Part shown: positions 28,306 through 37,141 of the stretch, piece after piece
Layout: every line of letters begins with the position of its first letter
Position numbering within the stretch: the first letter of the stretch is position 1
Assembly (NCBI GenBank): GCA_030649335.1
Contig: JAUSLL010000045.1
Coordinates: 21,509 to 85,508, forward strand
Reading direction: 5' to 3'
DNA: 64,000 nt
Origin: Parvibaculum sp.
Lineage (GTDB): Bacteria; Pseudomonadota; Alphaproteobacteria; Parvibaculales; Parvibaculaceae
The notes under the pieces: generated by a model
Told to the model about the DNA's origin: nothing
The model's database searches: none
What the model saw: only the letters and a program-made list of their open reading frames with translations
Made by a program: the position numbers and the translations under genes

Positions 28306-29175
28306 ATGGCCACCATTCCGCTGATTTCAGGCCTTGCCGCCATTGCCGATAAATATGATGCGTTGCTCTGCGATGTGTGGGGCGTGCTGCACAATGGCAA
28401 AGAGGCTTATGCCGGTGTGGCCGACGCGCTCGCGAATTTCCGCGCCAAGGGCGGTACTGTATTGTTGCTGTCCAATGCGCCGCGACCCTCCATGCAATTG
28501 CCGATGATGCTGGCGAACATGGGCATCACGGACGCCGCCTATAACGGCATCCTCACATCGGGCGATGCGACGAAGACATTCATCACGCAACATTCAATGG
28601 GCACGCAATGTTTTGCCATCGGACCTGGCCGCGACAATAATCTGTTTGATGATACGGGCATCGCGCAAGTGAGCGCGGAAGAAGCCGAGTTCATCACTGT
28701 CACCGGACCTTTCGACGACGACAATGAAGGTCCTGAAGATTATCGCGAACGTTTTGAGCATTATGTGACACGCAAATTGCCGATGGTTTGCGCGAACCCC
28801 GACATTGTAGTGGAGCGCGGTCCTCGTCACATCTATTGCGCGGGCGCGCTGGCGCGGCTTTACGAAGAATTGGGCGGCAAGGTCGTCTATTTCGGTAAAC
28901 CGCACGGGCCGATTTACGATGTGGCGCGGGCGCGGCTGACGAAGCTGGCGGGCCACGCCATTGCCGACAAACGCATTCTCGCGGTCGGTGACGGGATCGC
29001 TACGGACATCAAAGGCGCGGTGGGCGCAGGCATCGACGCGCTCTTCATCACCGGCGGGATTGCGGCGGCGGAATGCGGACCGGACGCGGAAACACCCGAC
29101 GAGGCGCTGGTGACACAGTTTTGTAAGAAGGCGGGGCTGGCCCCTGTCGCAGCGACAGCGCGGCTTGTCTGGTAA
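28306..29175 (+). CDS. HAD-superfamily phosphatase, TIGR01459 type
   Basis: 289-aa NagD-like haloacid dehalogenase hydrolase. Motif I is LLCDVWGVLHNG (about residues 20-31), where the nucleophile Asp is followed by Trp-Gly instead of the usual second Asp two residues on, as in the TIGR01459 group. Motif II is LLLSNAPRPS, the C2 cap lies between 60 and 200, and motif IV is ILAVGDGIATDIKGAVGAGID. The natural substrate is unknown; small phosphorylated metabolites are likely. It is the third gene of the rluB-rsmD unit. Confidence 0.88.
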   Translation: MATIPLISGLAAIADKYDALLCDVWGVLHNGKEAYAGVADALANFRAKGGTVLLLSNAPRPSMQLPMMLANMGITDAAYNGILTSGDATKTFITQHSMGTQCFAIGPGRDNNLFDDTGIAQVSAEEAEFITVTGPFDDDNEGPEDYRERFEHYVTRKLPMVCANPDIVVERGPRHIYCAGALARLYEELGGKVVYFGKPHGPIYDVARARLTKLAGHAIADKRILAVGDGIATDIKGAVGAGIDALFITGGIAAAECGPDAETPDEALVTQFCKKAGLAPVAATARLVW

Positions 29176-29286
29176 GATCGCGGTGAATGTTGCTTCATCT
29201 CTTGTGACTTCTCCTTGTGACGGGCGGCCTCTGCGCGATAGAGTGCGCGCGCAAAGACGACCCCTCCCCTCTTTCCGAGTATCCCC

Positions 29287-29727
29287 ATGACTGATTTCAG
29301 CGGCTATTGCATCGAAGACCTGAGCCTCGGCATGGAATCGACTTTTACCAAGGTGATCTCCGATGCGGATATCACCGCCTTTGCAGGTGTGTCAGGTGAC
29401 ACGAACCCTGTGCATCTGAACGATGTCTATGCGTCAAAGACCATGTTCGGCGGGCGCATTGCCCATGGCATGCTGAGCGCGAGCCTGATCTCGGCTGTCA
29501 TCGGCACGCAATTGCCCGGGCCCGGCGCGATTTACATGTCGCAATCTTTGCGCTTTCGCGCGCCGGTGAAACCGGGCGACGAAGTGTCAGCGCATGTCGT
29601 GATTTCGGCGCTTGATGAAAAGCGCCGCCGCGTGACGCTCACCTGCACCGCGCATGTCGGCGACACGCTGGTGATCGACGGCGAAGCGATGGTCATGGTG
29701 CCGTCGAAAGAGGCTCGCCCCGCCTGA
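29287..29727 (+). CDS. MaoC family (R)-enoyl-CoA hydratase-like protein
   Basis: 146-aa hot-dog-fold hydratase. The catalytic segment is AGVSGDTNPVHLNDVYA with Asp and His near residues 38-43, followed by GGRIAHGMLSASLISAVIG. It hydrates trans-2-enoyl-CoA to the (R)-3-hydroxy form, linking beta-oxidation to polyhydroxyalkanoate or lipid synthesis; PhaJ-like activity is plausible. The ATG lies 111 bp after the HAD gene. Its stop TGA overlaps the ribF start (TGATG), so the two are coupled although their functions differ. Confidence 0.9.
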   Translation: MTDFSGYCIEDLSLGMESTFTKVISDADITAFAGVSGDTNPVHLNDVYASKTMFGGRIAHGMLSASLISAVIGTQLPGPGAIYMSQSLRFRAPVKPGDEVSAHVVISALDEKRRRVTLTCTAHVGDTLVIDGEAMVMVPSKEARPA

Positions 29728-30680
29728 TGCATATTCTCCGCCATCATACGCCGGTACCGCGCCCGCTACAGGGCGGTGTTTATGCGCTTGGCAATTTCGA
29801 TGGTGTGCACAAGGGCCATCAGATCGTCATTGATGAAGCGCGCCGTGTGGCAAAGGAACTCAATGCGCCGCTGGGTGTGTTGGTGTTTGAACCGCATCCG
29901 AAGCAGTTTTTCTTTCCCAATGAACCTTTCTTCCGTCTGACACCTTTTCGCGCCAAGGCGCGGCTGCTCGCGTCTCTCGGCGTCGATGTGCTTGCTGCGT
30001 TGCCCTTTGATGCGGCAATGGCAAAGCGGCAGGCACCGGAATTTATTCTAGACGTTCTCGTCAACGGATTGCACGCCGCCCATGTTGTTGCCGGATATGA
30101 TTTCCGTTTCGGCAAAGGGCGCACAGGCGATGCGTCGATCCTCGCCTATATGGGCCGCGAAGAAGGCTATGGCGTTTCCATCGTCGAAGAAGTGGCACAT
30201 GAGGGCGAAGCCTATTCCTCCACACGGATCCGCGAGCGGCTTGCTGCCGGTGATCCGCGCGGTGCCGCCGATCTGCTCGGCCATTGGTGGACGGTTGAAA
30301 CCCATGTGATGACCGGGGACCAGCGCGGCCGCACCATCGGTTTTCCCACCGCCAATCTGGCGCTTGAAGATCATGTGCAGCCCGCCCTCGGCGTTTATGC
30401 CGTGCGGGTCGAGATCGAGGATGGGCCGCACAAAGGGCATTACGATGGCGTTGCTAATTTCGGCAAGCGCCCGACCTTCGATAAGAAGGACGTTATCCTC
30501 GAAGTGCATCTGTTTGATTTTGACGGCGATATTTACGGCCATCACATTGCAGTGGGCTTTGTCGATTATCTGCGTCCCGAACAGAAGTTCGACGGGCTCG
30601 ATGCACTGAAAGCCCAGATCGCGAAAGACAGCGCCAAAGCACGCGAGATACTGGCGAACCTTGACGCAGCGGTGAAATAA
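29727..30680 (+). CDS. ribF: Bifunctional riboflavin kinase/FAD synthetase
   Basis: 317 aa; makes FMN and then FAD. The N-terminal adenylyltransferase domain has ALGNFDGVHKGHQIVI (HxGH-like site) and GYDFRFGKGRTGD, then SSTRIRERL. The C-terminal kinase domain from about residue 185 has GRTIGFPTANLAL and GVANFGKRPTF. The FAD supplied is needed by the acyl-CoA dehydrogenase and other flavoproteins in the window. It is coupled to the MaoC gene by a one-base overlap. Confidence 0.95.
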   Translation: MHILRHHTPVPRPLQGGVYALGNFDGVHKGHQIVIDEARRVAKELNAPLGVLVFEPHPKQFFFPNEPFFRLTPFRAKARLLASLGVDVLAALPFDAAMAKRQAPEFILDVLVNGLHAAHVVAGYDFRFGKGRTGDASILAYMGREEGYGVSIVEEVAHEGEAYSSTRIRERLAAGDPRGAADLLGHWWTVETHVMTGDQRGRTIGFPTANLALEDHVQPALGVYAVRVEIEDGPHKGHYDGVANFGKRPTFDKKDVILEVHLFDFDGDIYGHHIAVGFVDYLRPEQKFDGLDALKAQIAKDSAKAREILANLDAAVK

Positions 30681-30747
30681 CCCGCCGCATCACTTCACTC
30701 AGACTGGCACCGCCCTTGCTGGGGTTACTCTTCAACGAGGGAGTAAC

Positions 30748-31491
30748 ATGACTTATTCGGACCATTACGAGACACTTAAAAGCAACAAGCGGCTAAACGG
30801 CATGTTCTCGTACAACATGGTGAAATATACGCTTGTCGTGATGTCGCTCGTCGTGCCGTTGCTGGGCATCTTCCGGGAATGGTACATTGCCCGGTTCGGT
30901 GTTGAGACAATCTTTCAGGACTTACGCCATATTTCCCTTGATTCAGAGATGTGCCTGGGTGCGTGGTATAGCGCATCGATTATTCTTTTGGGCGCGTGTC
31001 TGCTGTATCTGACCTCGCGCCTTGCGCGTCATCATGGCCACAGCGACGTCTGGTATTGGCGTATCCTGGCGATTGTATTCGTCGCTCTGTCGCTTGATGA
31101 AGAAACCAGCGTTCACGAAGTTTTTCTGGAACCTGTCCGCGACGCACTCGGCGTATCCGGGGTGTTTTACTACGCGTGGGTTGTGCCGGCGTTGATTCTG
31201 GTTCCACTCTTTGCTGCCTTTTACATCAACTTTCTACGCCGGTTGGCTAAACCCTACGGGTTTTGGTTTTTCATCTCAGGCGCTGTCTTTGCGACCGGTG
31301 CACTTGGCTTTGAAATGCTCGGCGGCTGGGCCTATCTGAATTACGGGCCGGAAAGTTTAGAGGTCGTGGTTCTGTTCGTGATCGAAGAGAGTCTCGAAAT
31401 TTTCGGGATGACCTCTTTTATCATCGCCTTGTTGAGCTATTTGCGGCACATCTACGGTCAGGACGCAAAACACTGGATGCCGTTGCGGTGA
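30748..31491 (+). CDS. Six-helix membrane protein of unknown function
   Basis: 247 aa, not recognised. Hydrophobic segments lie at about residues 25-48, 70-92, 102-120, 135-160, 170-192 and 205-232. Two acidic/His clusters stand out at membrane edges: LSLDEETSVHEVF near 114 and VIEESLEIFGMTSF near 210. Such paired E/D/H clusters often mark metal or heme sites in membrane proteins, but no known family is identified. It sits 67 bp after ribF and 53 bp before the methyltransferase gene, and may be transcribed with either. Confidence 0.7.
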   Translation: MTYSDHYETLKSNKRLNGMFSYNMVKYTLVVMSLVVPLLGIFREWYIARFGVETIFQDLRHISLDSEMCLGAWYSASIILLGACLLYLTSRLARHHGHSDVWYWRILAIVFVALSLDEETSVHEVFLEPVRDALGVSGVFYYAWVVPALILVPLFAAFYINFLRRLAKPYGFWFFISGAVFATGALGFEMLGGWAYLNYGPESLEVVVLFVIEESLEIFGMTSFIIALLSYLRHIYGQDAKHWMPLR

Positions 31492-31544
31492 GGTCTGAGG
31501 GCGCGCCCGATTGACCGGCCAAGAATGCATCGGCAGGGGCCACA

Positions 31545-32240
31545 ATGGACGACTTTCAAGGCAGACCTCAGACGATACAGCCGAACTTGCGCAAGGTGTC
31601 CGATCCGGCGGATTTCATTCGCGCCAATACGCTGCTGCATGAGCCGCCGCTGATCCCCGAAGTGAAACTGCACCTCGCGTCCGAAATCGTGCCCATCTGG
31701 CAGATGACGGAAGAGGAGTTGGAAAAAACCGGATTGCCGCCGCCCTTCTGGGCTTTTGCCTGGGCGGGTGGCCAAGCGCTGTCGCGCTATATTCTCGATC
31801 ACCCGGACGTCGTGCGCGGTAAGCGGGTGCTGGATTTTGGGTCCGGCTCCGGCCTCATCGCCATTGCGGCCATGAAGGCGGGCGCGGCGAGCGTACTGGC
31901 AGCGGATATTGACACCTTTGCAGTCGCCTCCATACGGCTAAACGCCGAAGTGAACGATGTTTCAGTTGTTGTGACGGCGGATAATCTCGTCGGCTCAGCT
32001 AATCCGGGTTGGGACATCATCCTGATCGGCGACATGTGCTACGAACGCCCGCTGGCCGAAAGCATTGAAATCTGGGTTCGCGGCTTAGTGGCCGGAGGTG
32101 CTACAGCGCTGATCGGCGATCCGGGGCGGACCTATTTGCCCAAGACGGGTCTGGAGAAGCTCATCTCCTACGCTGTGAAGACGACGCGTGAGCTGGAAGA
32201 CACGGATGTACGCAATACGAGTGTCTGGAAGATCGTTTAG
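31545..32240 (+). CDS. Class I SAM methyltransferase, ETFB-lysine methyltransferase-like
   Basis: 231 aa. The pre-domain PPFWAFAWAGGQALSRYIL (about residues 66-84) and motif I RVLDFGSGSGLIAIAA (about 95-110) match the METTL20-like group that trimethylates lysines of electron-transfer flavoprotein beta. GDMCYE fits the (D/E)xx(Y/F) post-motif II of that seven-beta-strand family. Bacterial members act on ETFB in Agrobacterium. That would modulate electron flow from acyl-CoA dehydrogenases, fitting the fatty-acid genes here. Ribosomal protein L11 methylation by a PrmA-like activity is the main alternative. Confidence 0.75.
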   Translation: MDDFQGRPQTIQPNLRKVSDPADFIRANTLLHEPPLIPEVKLHLASEIVPIWQMTEEELEKTGLPPPFWAFAWAGGQALSRYILDHPDVVRGKRVLDFGSGSGLIAIAAMKAGAASVLAADIDTFAVASIRLNAEVNDVSVVVTADNLVGSANPGWDIILIGDMCYERPLAESIEIWVRGLVAGGATALIGDPGRTYLPKTGLEKLISYAVKTTRELEDTDVRNTSVWKIV

Positions 32241-32244
32241 CTTC

Positions 32245-32300
32245 TGAACATGTGTTCACTTCTTATCAGTCCATTTTTGGAACCCGCTTTGCAAAAATGG
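32245..32300 (+). terminator. Hairpins between methyltransferase and enoyl-CoA hydratase genes
   Basis: CCATTTTTG (32271-32279) and CAAAAATGG (32292-32300) form a perfect 9-bp stem with a 12-nt loop, but only TCTTTG follows, so termination would be weak. TGAACA-TG-TGTTCA at 32245-32258 is a second dyad that could be an operator for the enoyl-CoA hydratase gene. Confidence 0.4.
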
Positions 32301-32378
32301 TCTTTGCACGGTGGACAGGGGACGGGACAAGATGCGAACCGAAATTCATGCCCTCCCCGATTAGCAGAGAGACTTCCC

Positions 32379-33167
32379 ATGACCGACCATGTGCTTGTGA
32401 GCGTTGAAGATGGCGTCCAGATCGTCACCATGAACCGTCCCGACAAGAAAAACGCGCTGACGGCGGAGATGTACAAGGCGCTGGCCGACGCGATTGAAAA
32501 TGCCGATGCAGACCCGAAAATCCGTGTGACGCTTTACACCGGTTCCGGTGGCTCCTTCACGGCTGGCAATGATCTGGGTGACTTTGCCAAGGCGGGCGCA
32601 ACGCCGGTGGACGAGAAGTCGACGGAGAAACCGCATGTGCAGCGTTTCCTCGAAAACCTCGCCAATGCGAAGAAGCCAATTGTCGCTTCCGTCAACGGGC
32701 TCGCGGTCGGTGTCGGCGTGACGATGCTGCTGCATTGTGACCTCGTTTATGCAGGTACGAGCGCCACGTTCCAGATGCCTTTCGTCAATCTCGGCCTTGT
32801 GCCGGAAGCGGGATCGACATTCCTGCTGCAGCGTCAGATCGGCATTCAGAAGGCGGCCGACCTGTTCCTCACCGGCAAGAAGCTCGGCGCGGAAAAGGCC
32901 GAAGCCATCGGGCTGGTCGCGGACGTGTTCCCTGACAATGAACTGCCCATCGAGGCACTTGCCCGCGCCAAGGCGCTGGCCGCCAAAGCGCCGAACGCGG
33001 TACGCGCCACCAAGGCGCTCCTCAAAGACAATGACCGCGACCGCGTGGGCGAAGCGCGCGAGAGCGAAGGGCGGGTTTTTGCATCGCAACTCCGCTCGGA
33101 TGAGGTGAAAGAAGCCATCGGTGCCTTCTTTGAAAAGCGCGCGCCCGACTTCTCCAAATTCTCCTGA
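32379..33167 (+). CDS. Enoyl-CoA hydratase/isomerase family protein
   Basis: 262-aa crotonase-fold enzyme. N-terminal VQIVTMNRPDKKNALTAEMY, oxyanion-hole segment FTAGNDLGDFA (about residues 60-70) and VASVNGLAVGVGVTMLLHCDL (about 100-120) are typical. The position of the second catalytic Glu in FVNLGLVPEAGSTFLL is conserved, suggesting hydratase activity, although isomerases share this pattern. The start at 32379 follows AGAGAG. It is a monocistronic candidate for beta-oxidation. Confidence 0.9.
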   Translation: MTDHVLVSVEDGVQIVTMNRPDKKNALTAEMYKALADAIENADADPKIRVTLYTGSGGSFTAGNDLGDFAKAGATPVDEKSTEKPHVQRFLENLANAKKPIVASVNGLAVGVGVTMLLHCDLVYAGTSATFQMPFVNLGLVPEAGSTFLLQRQIGIQKAADLFLTGKKLGAEKAEAIGLVADVFPDNELPIEALARAKALAAKAPNAVRATKALLKDNDRDRVGEARESEGRVFASQLRSDEVKEAIGAFFEKRAPDFSKFS

Positions 33168-33265
33168 GAGTGGCCCTTGCGGGGGCAGGCGAAACGCACG
33201 ACATAGGCGGGACGAACATCACAACATATGCCTTTTTTAATAAGGCTATTTGAGGAATCCCGCCC

Positions 33266-33787
33266 ATGTCGCTTTCCATGTATCAGGCGTCCGTGCCTCC
33301 CATGCTGCAAATGTTTGGCAGCATGACCAATCTGCTCGACAAAGCCGTTGCGCATTGCGAAGCGCGCAAGATTGATCCTGCCAGACTGCTGACCTATCGC
33401 CTCGCGATGGACATGAACCCGTTGCCGAACCAGATTCAGGCGATCTCGGATCAGGCCAAGGGCTGCGTCGCGCGGCTTGCCGGGCTCGACATTCCGTCCA
33501 TGCCGGACACTGAAGCCTCGATCGATGATCTGAAGGCGCGCATCGCCAAGACGGTGGAATTCATCAAGAGCGTGAAGCCCGACCAGATCAACGGCACAGA
33601 AGACAAAGAGATCGTGCTAAAGCTCGGCCCCGCCGGTCCCAACCAGTTTGAAATGAAGTTCACCGGCGCGCAGTACCTGCTGCATTTCGTGATGCCGAAC
33701 TTCTATTTCCACCACACAACCGCTTACGACATTTTGCGCCATGCGGGCGTGCCGATCGGCAAGCGGGATTTTATGGGTTCGATTTAA
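33266..33787 (+). CDS. DUF1993 family protein
   Basis: 173-aa cytoplasmic protein. The opening MSLSMYQASVPPMLQMFGSM and the C-terminal LLHFVMPNFYFHHTTAYDIL with GVPIGKRDFMG match the DUF1993 family, predicted helical-bundle proteins of the DinB-like type. Function unknown. A small hairpin (GCCTT/AAGGC) lies about 20 bp upstream of the start. Confidence 0.88.
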   Translation: MSLSMYQASVPPMLQMFGSMTNLLDKAVAHCEARKIDPARLLTYRLAMDMNPLPNQIQAISDQAKGCVARLAGLDIPSMPDTEASIDDLKARIAKTVEFIKSVKPDQINGTEDKEIVLKLGPAGPNQFEMKFTGAQYLLHFVMPNFYFHHTTAYDILRHAGVPIGKRDFMGSI

Positions 33788-33823
33788 GCTCGACGCCTAT
33801 CAGGCGGGCTGACATCTCGCGAT

Positions 33824-33856
33824 CCGCGCGCGGAATGCATCTGCATCCGCGCGCGG
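33824..33856. terminator. Strong GC hairpin between convergent genes
   Basis: CCGCGCGCGGA (33824-33834) pairs perfectly with TCCGCGCGCGG (33846-33856); the inner TGCA/TGCA can extend the stem. There is no U-run on either side. It sits between convergent genes and may stop or stabilise both transcripts. Confidence 0.5.
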
Positions 33857-33878
33857 GACTTGCTCTGGTTGGTATGTT

Positions 33879-34553
33879 TTACTTGCCGTGATTGCGAAAA
33901 GTCACGTCGTAGCATTTACCGGACGGGCCTTGCGCAAAGCGCCACCGGTGGGCCTCTTTAAACCCAGCCTGAGACAGAAAAGCGTCGATCTGCGCAAGGC
34001 GCGGATAGCCTGCATAGAGTTCAAAATCTGCCGCCTCAGTGTGGATATACCGGAACGGCGAAAGGTCGCCAGCACCTTGAAGGATGGCAAGTTCAGAACC
34101 TTGCGTATCCATGACAAGTATGTCGAATTCATCCATTGATCGCCCGGACCGTGCGACGATTTCCGGCAGCGTTTCGGCGACGAGTTCAATGGCGTCCACA
34201 TAGCTCACCTCTGGCCAAATCTCGGCGTGTTTGTCGAGATTCAAGACGGACGATGATTGCCCGTCATTACTTGAGATGTTCAGTGTCACGACCTTTCCGG
34301 AAATATCGGACACGAGGCCTTTAACAGCGGTCTGATTTTTCGCCCCTGAAATATTTTTTTCCAGCGCCGCAAATACTTCGGGAATTGGCTCCACCCAGAG
34401 AACGTTGAGCCCGTGTTCGGCGTATTCGCGCCATTCAGCGCCATTATTCGCTCCGATATGGATGACGCCTTTTGCCCCTTTGAGGAACCAGCCCGGCGCT
34501 TTGCCGCGCAACCTGTCCCAACGTTTTCGAAATGGCTTCGACTTGAATCTCAT
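33879..34553 (-). CDS. FkbM family methyltransferase
   Basis: 224-aa SAM-dependent O-methyltransferase. The glycine motif is GVIHIGANNGAEWREYAEHG (about residues 29-48), followed by VLWVEPIPEVFAALEKNI. The later DILVMDTQGSELAILQGAG is the FkbM hallmark (DxQGxE). Such enzymes methylate glycans or small molecules; none of the neighbours points to a substrate. The ATG at 34553 has AAAGG upstream; an ATG at 34673 would add 40 residues without homology and with a poor ribosome site. It is a lone gene with no polysaccharide genes around it. Confidence 0.87.
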   Translation of the reverse strand: MRFKSKPFRKRWDRLRGKAPGWFLKGAKGVIHIGANNGAEWREYAEHGLNVLWVEPIPEVFAALEKNISGAKNQTAVKGLVSDISGKVVTLNISSNDGQSSSVLNLDKHAEIWPEVSYVDAIELVAETLPEIVARSGRSMDEFDILVMDTQGSELAILQGAGDLSPFRYIHTEAADFELYAGYPRLAQIDAFLSQAGFKEAHRWRFAQGPSGKCYDVTFRNHGK

Positions 34554-34730
34554 CAACTGACCTTTTGCAAAAGAGGCAGCGAAACATAAAGCTTTGTGAT
34601 GAGGGATATCAACCGCGTTCTCGCTTCTATGGAAGTTGAGACTGGTCGCATCAGACACAGCATCCGAGGTCATTCCGGAGATTGCTCACGGAATGACGAC
34701 AGAAAATCCAGCTGTTTCAGTAAAGAGTTC

Positions 34731-35327
34731 TCAGTAAGCCGCGGGACGCGAACCTGACGACACCCGTTCCGGCCAAAACCGCGGACGGCCTGTCATGCCG
34801 AAGGCCATGGGGCGGCGGGCGGACAGGGGGTTGGCGCCGGCATGCGGTTGCGGCGTGTCGATGCGGAGCGATCCCAGACGACGCTCGGCCATCTGCAATT
34901 CGCCTTCGCGGTCTTCGAGAAGCAGCGGCAGGCTGAGCACACGGGCCCAGGAGCGCCAGCGGGCCGCGACATCGGCTCCGTCGAAGGAGACGTGCAGCGC
35001 CACAGAGCGGCGTTCGTCATGACGATGAACAAGCTGGACGAGCATCACGGGCTTGCCGCCCTTGTGATCGCGCCATGCGACGCGAAGTGCGACGCCGCGA
35101 TAGGCGGACATCTGCTCATCCCAATTGAACTGACCGAGGATGGGAGACGAATCCGTGACCTTCACCGCGTCCTTGTGCACCACCGCATAGCGGATGAAGC
35201 CGAACAGGCGATACATGGTCTCGTTGGCCGGAATGGTGACGCGGGCGGGCAGCATGAAAGGATTTGCGTCCACTTCGCCGCTGATCCAGCGCATACGCGT
35301 CACGTGAGGCTTTACAACCGGGGCCAT
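34731..35327 (-). CDS. DUF6101 family protein
   Basis: 198-aa soluble protein matching what I know of DUF6101, found in Hyphomicrobiales. Segments include RVTIPANETMYRLFGFIRYAV, a central HDERRSVALHVSFDGADVAARWRSW, and a Pro/Arg-rich C-terminus ending in RFWPERVSSGSRPAAY. Function unknown. The start at 35327 has GAGG upstream. It is divergent from ubiD. Confidence 0.7.
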   Translation of the reverse strand: MAPVVKPHVTRMRWISGEVDANPFMLPARVTIPANETMYRLFGFIRYAVVHKDAVKVTDSSPILGQFNWDEQMSAYRGVALRVAWRDHKGGKPVMLVQLVHRHDERRSVALHVSFDGADVAARWRSWARVLSLPLLLEDREGELQMAERRLGSLRIDTPQPHAGANPLSARRPMAFGMTGRPRFWPERVSSGSRPAAY

Positions 35328-35515
35328 GATGATCCTCAAACTCAAAACTCAATGGGCTGAGGCTAGGCACTTAAGGTTTGCATCGAATTAACGAAATCGG
35401 TCAAAAAGAGTTAATGCGGTTCAAAATGAGCCCGATTGGCTTGGCCGCCCGTTTCCGGCATTCTCTGCTCGGCTCGCTTTGGCCGCGTTCCTGTTTTCCT
35501 TTGAGAGGCAAGCCC

Positions 35516-37048
35516 TTGTCCTATTCCTCGCTGCGCGATTTCCTCGACAAGCTCGAAGGCGAAGGCGAACTCGTGCGCGTGAAGGAGCCGGTGTCCTCGG
35601 TGCTGGAACTCACCGAAATCCAAACGCGGTTGCTCGCGGAGAACGGCCCTGCTGTGATCTTTGAAAACGTGACACGGGCCGACGGCACGCCTTCGCCCAT
35701 GCCTGTGCTCGTCAATCTGTTCGGCACAGTGGAGCGCGTGGCGCTGGGCGTGACCATGGGCGGCGTCGAACGGCGCAACGCCAAGGACATGCGCGAGGTG
35801 GGCGAGATGCTCGCCTTTCTGCGCCAGCCAGAACCGCCGGGCGGCTTCCGAGAAGCCTTCTCGATGTTGCCGCTTTTGAAAACCGTGATGACGATGAAAC
35901 CGAAAACGGTGTCATCGTCTGCCGCGCCCTGTCAGGAAGTGGTGCTGACGGGCGATGATATTGACCTCAACGCCCTGCCGATCCAGACCTGCTGGCCGGA
36001 TGAGCCTGCACCCCTCATCACCTGGCCGCTGGTTGTGACCAAGGGACCGTCCACGTCACGCGAGGATGATTTCAATCTCGGCATCTACCGGATGCAGGTG
36101 CTGGGCAAGAACAAGACGATTATGCGCTGGCTCGCGCATCGTGGCGGCGCGCAGCATCATCAACGCTGGAAAGGCGAGAAGCGCGAACCGCTGCCGGTCG
36201 CCTGCGTCATCGGTGCGGATCCGGGAACTATTCTCGCTGCCGTCACGCCTGTGCCCGACACGCTGAGCGAGTATCAGTTCGCAGGTCTCTTGCGCGGCGA
36301 AAAGGTTGAGCTTGTCGATTGCAAGACCGTGCCGCTGAAAGTGCCCGCGCAAGCCGAGATTGTTATCGAGGGCCATGTGTCGCTTGATGATTATGCCGAT
36401 GAAGGTCCTTACGGCGATCACACCGGTTATTACAACTCGGTTGAGAAATTTCCGGTCTTCACCGTGTCGGCGATCACGATGCGCAAGAACCCGATTTATC
36501 TCTCGACCTTCACAGGCCGTCCGCCGGATGAACCCTCGGTGCTGGGCGAAGCACTGAACGAGGTTTTCATCCCGCTGTTGCAGCAACAATTTCCCGAGAT
36601 CATCGACTTCTGGCTGCCGCCGGAAGGCTGCTCCTATCGCATTGCCGTCGTATCGATGAAGAAGGCCTATCCCGGCCACGCTAAGCGCGTGATGATGGGT
36701 TGCTGGTCGTTCCTGCGTCAGTTCATGTACACGAAATGGCTGATCGTGGTGGATGACGACATCAACGCGCGCGACTGGAAAGACGTGATGTGGGCGATCT
36801 CGACGCGCATGGACCCGGTGCGCGACGTGACGCTTGTTGAAGGCACACCCATCGACTATCTCGACTTCGCCTCACCCGAAAGCGGGCTGGGCGGCAAGAT
36901 CGGGTTGGATGCCACCAACAAATGGGTGCCGGAGACAAAGCGCGAATGGGGACGGCAGATTCGCATGGACCAGAATGTCATCGACGAGGTGACGAAGAAG
37001 TGGTCGAAGCTTGGTTTGCCGGGGACGGGGAAACCGATCTGGAAATGA
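35516..37048 (+). CDS. ubiD: UbiD family decarboxylase
   Basis: 510-aa prenylated-FMN-dependent decarboxylase, most likely of 4-hydroxy-3-polyprenylbenzoate in ubiquinone synthesis, after the UbiA step encoded at 16026. Sequence blocks include [20 protein letters not shown] at the N-terminus, the substrate-loop [19 protein letters not shown], the acidic [12 protein letters not shown], and [19 protein letters not shown] near the C-terminus. The start is the TTG at 35516, which follows GAGAGG by eight bases and gives the normal family N-terminus; earlier ATGs add 46 residues without homology. No ubiX is in the window. Confidence 0.92.
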   Translation: MSYSSLRDFLDKLEGEGELVRVKEPVSSVLELTEIQTRLLAENGPAVIFENVTRADGTPSPMPVLVNLFGTVERVALGVTMGGVERRNAKDMREVGEMLAFLRQPEPPGGFREAFSMLPLLKTVMTMKPKTVSSSAAPCQEVVLTGDDIDLNALPIQTCWPDEPAPLITWPLVVTKGPSTSREDDFNLGIYRMQVLGKNKTIMRWLAHRGGAQHHQRWKGEKREPLPVACVIGADPGTILAAVTPVPDTLSEYQFAGLLRGEKVELVDCKTVPLKVPAQAEIVIEGHVSLDDYADEGPYGDHTGYYNSVEKFPVFTVSAITMRKNPIYLSTFTGRPPDEPSVLGEALNEVFIPLLQQQFPEIIDFWLPPEGCSYRIAVVSMKKAYPGHAKRVMMGCWSFLRQFMYTKWLIVVDDDINARDWKDVMWAISTRMDPVRDVTLVEGTPIDYLDFASPESGLGGKIGLDATNKWVPETKREWGRQIRMDQNVIDEVTKKWSKLGLPGTGKPIWK

Positions 37049-37141
37049 TCCGTGCCGGTTCAATCACGGCGCGCCGTTAACACTCAAGTCATTGAGTACA
37101 GCGATTCATAACACGGGCTGGTTTTCGGGCCGGATCGTGTT

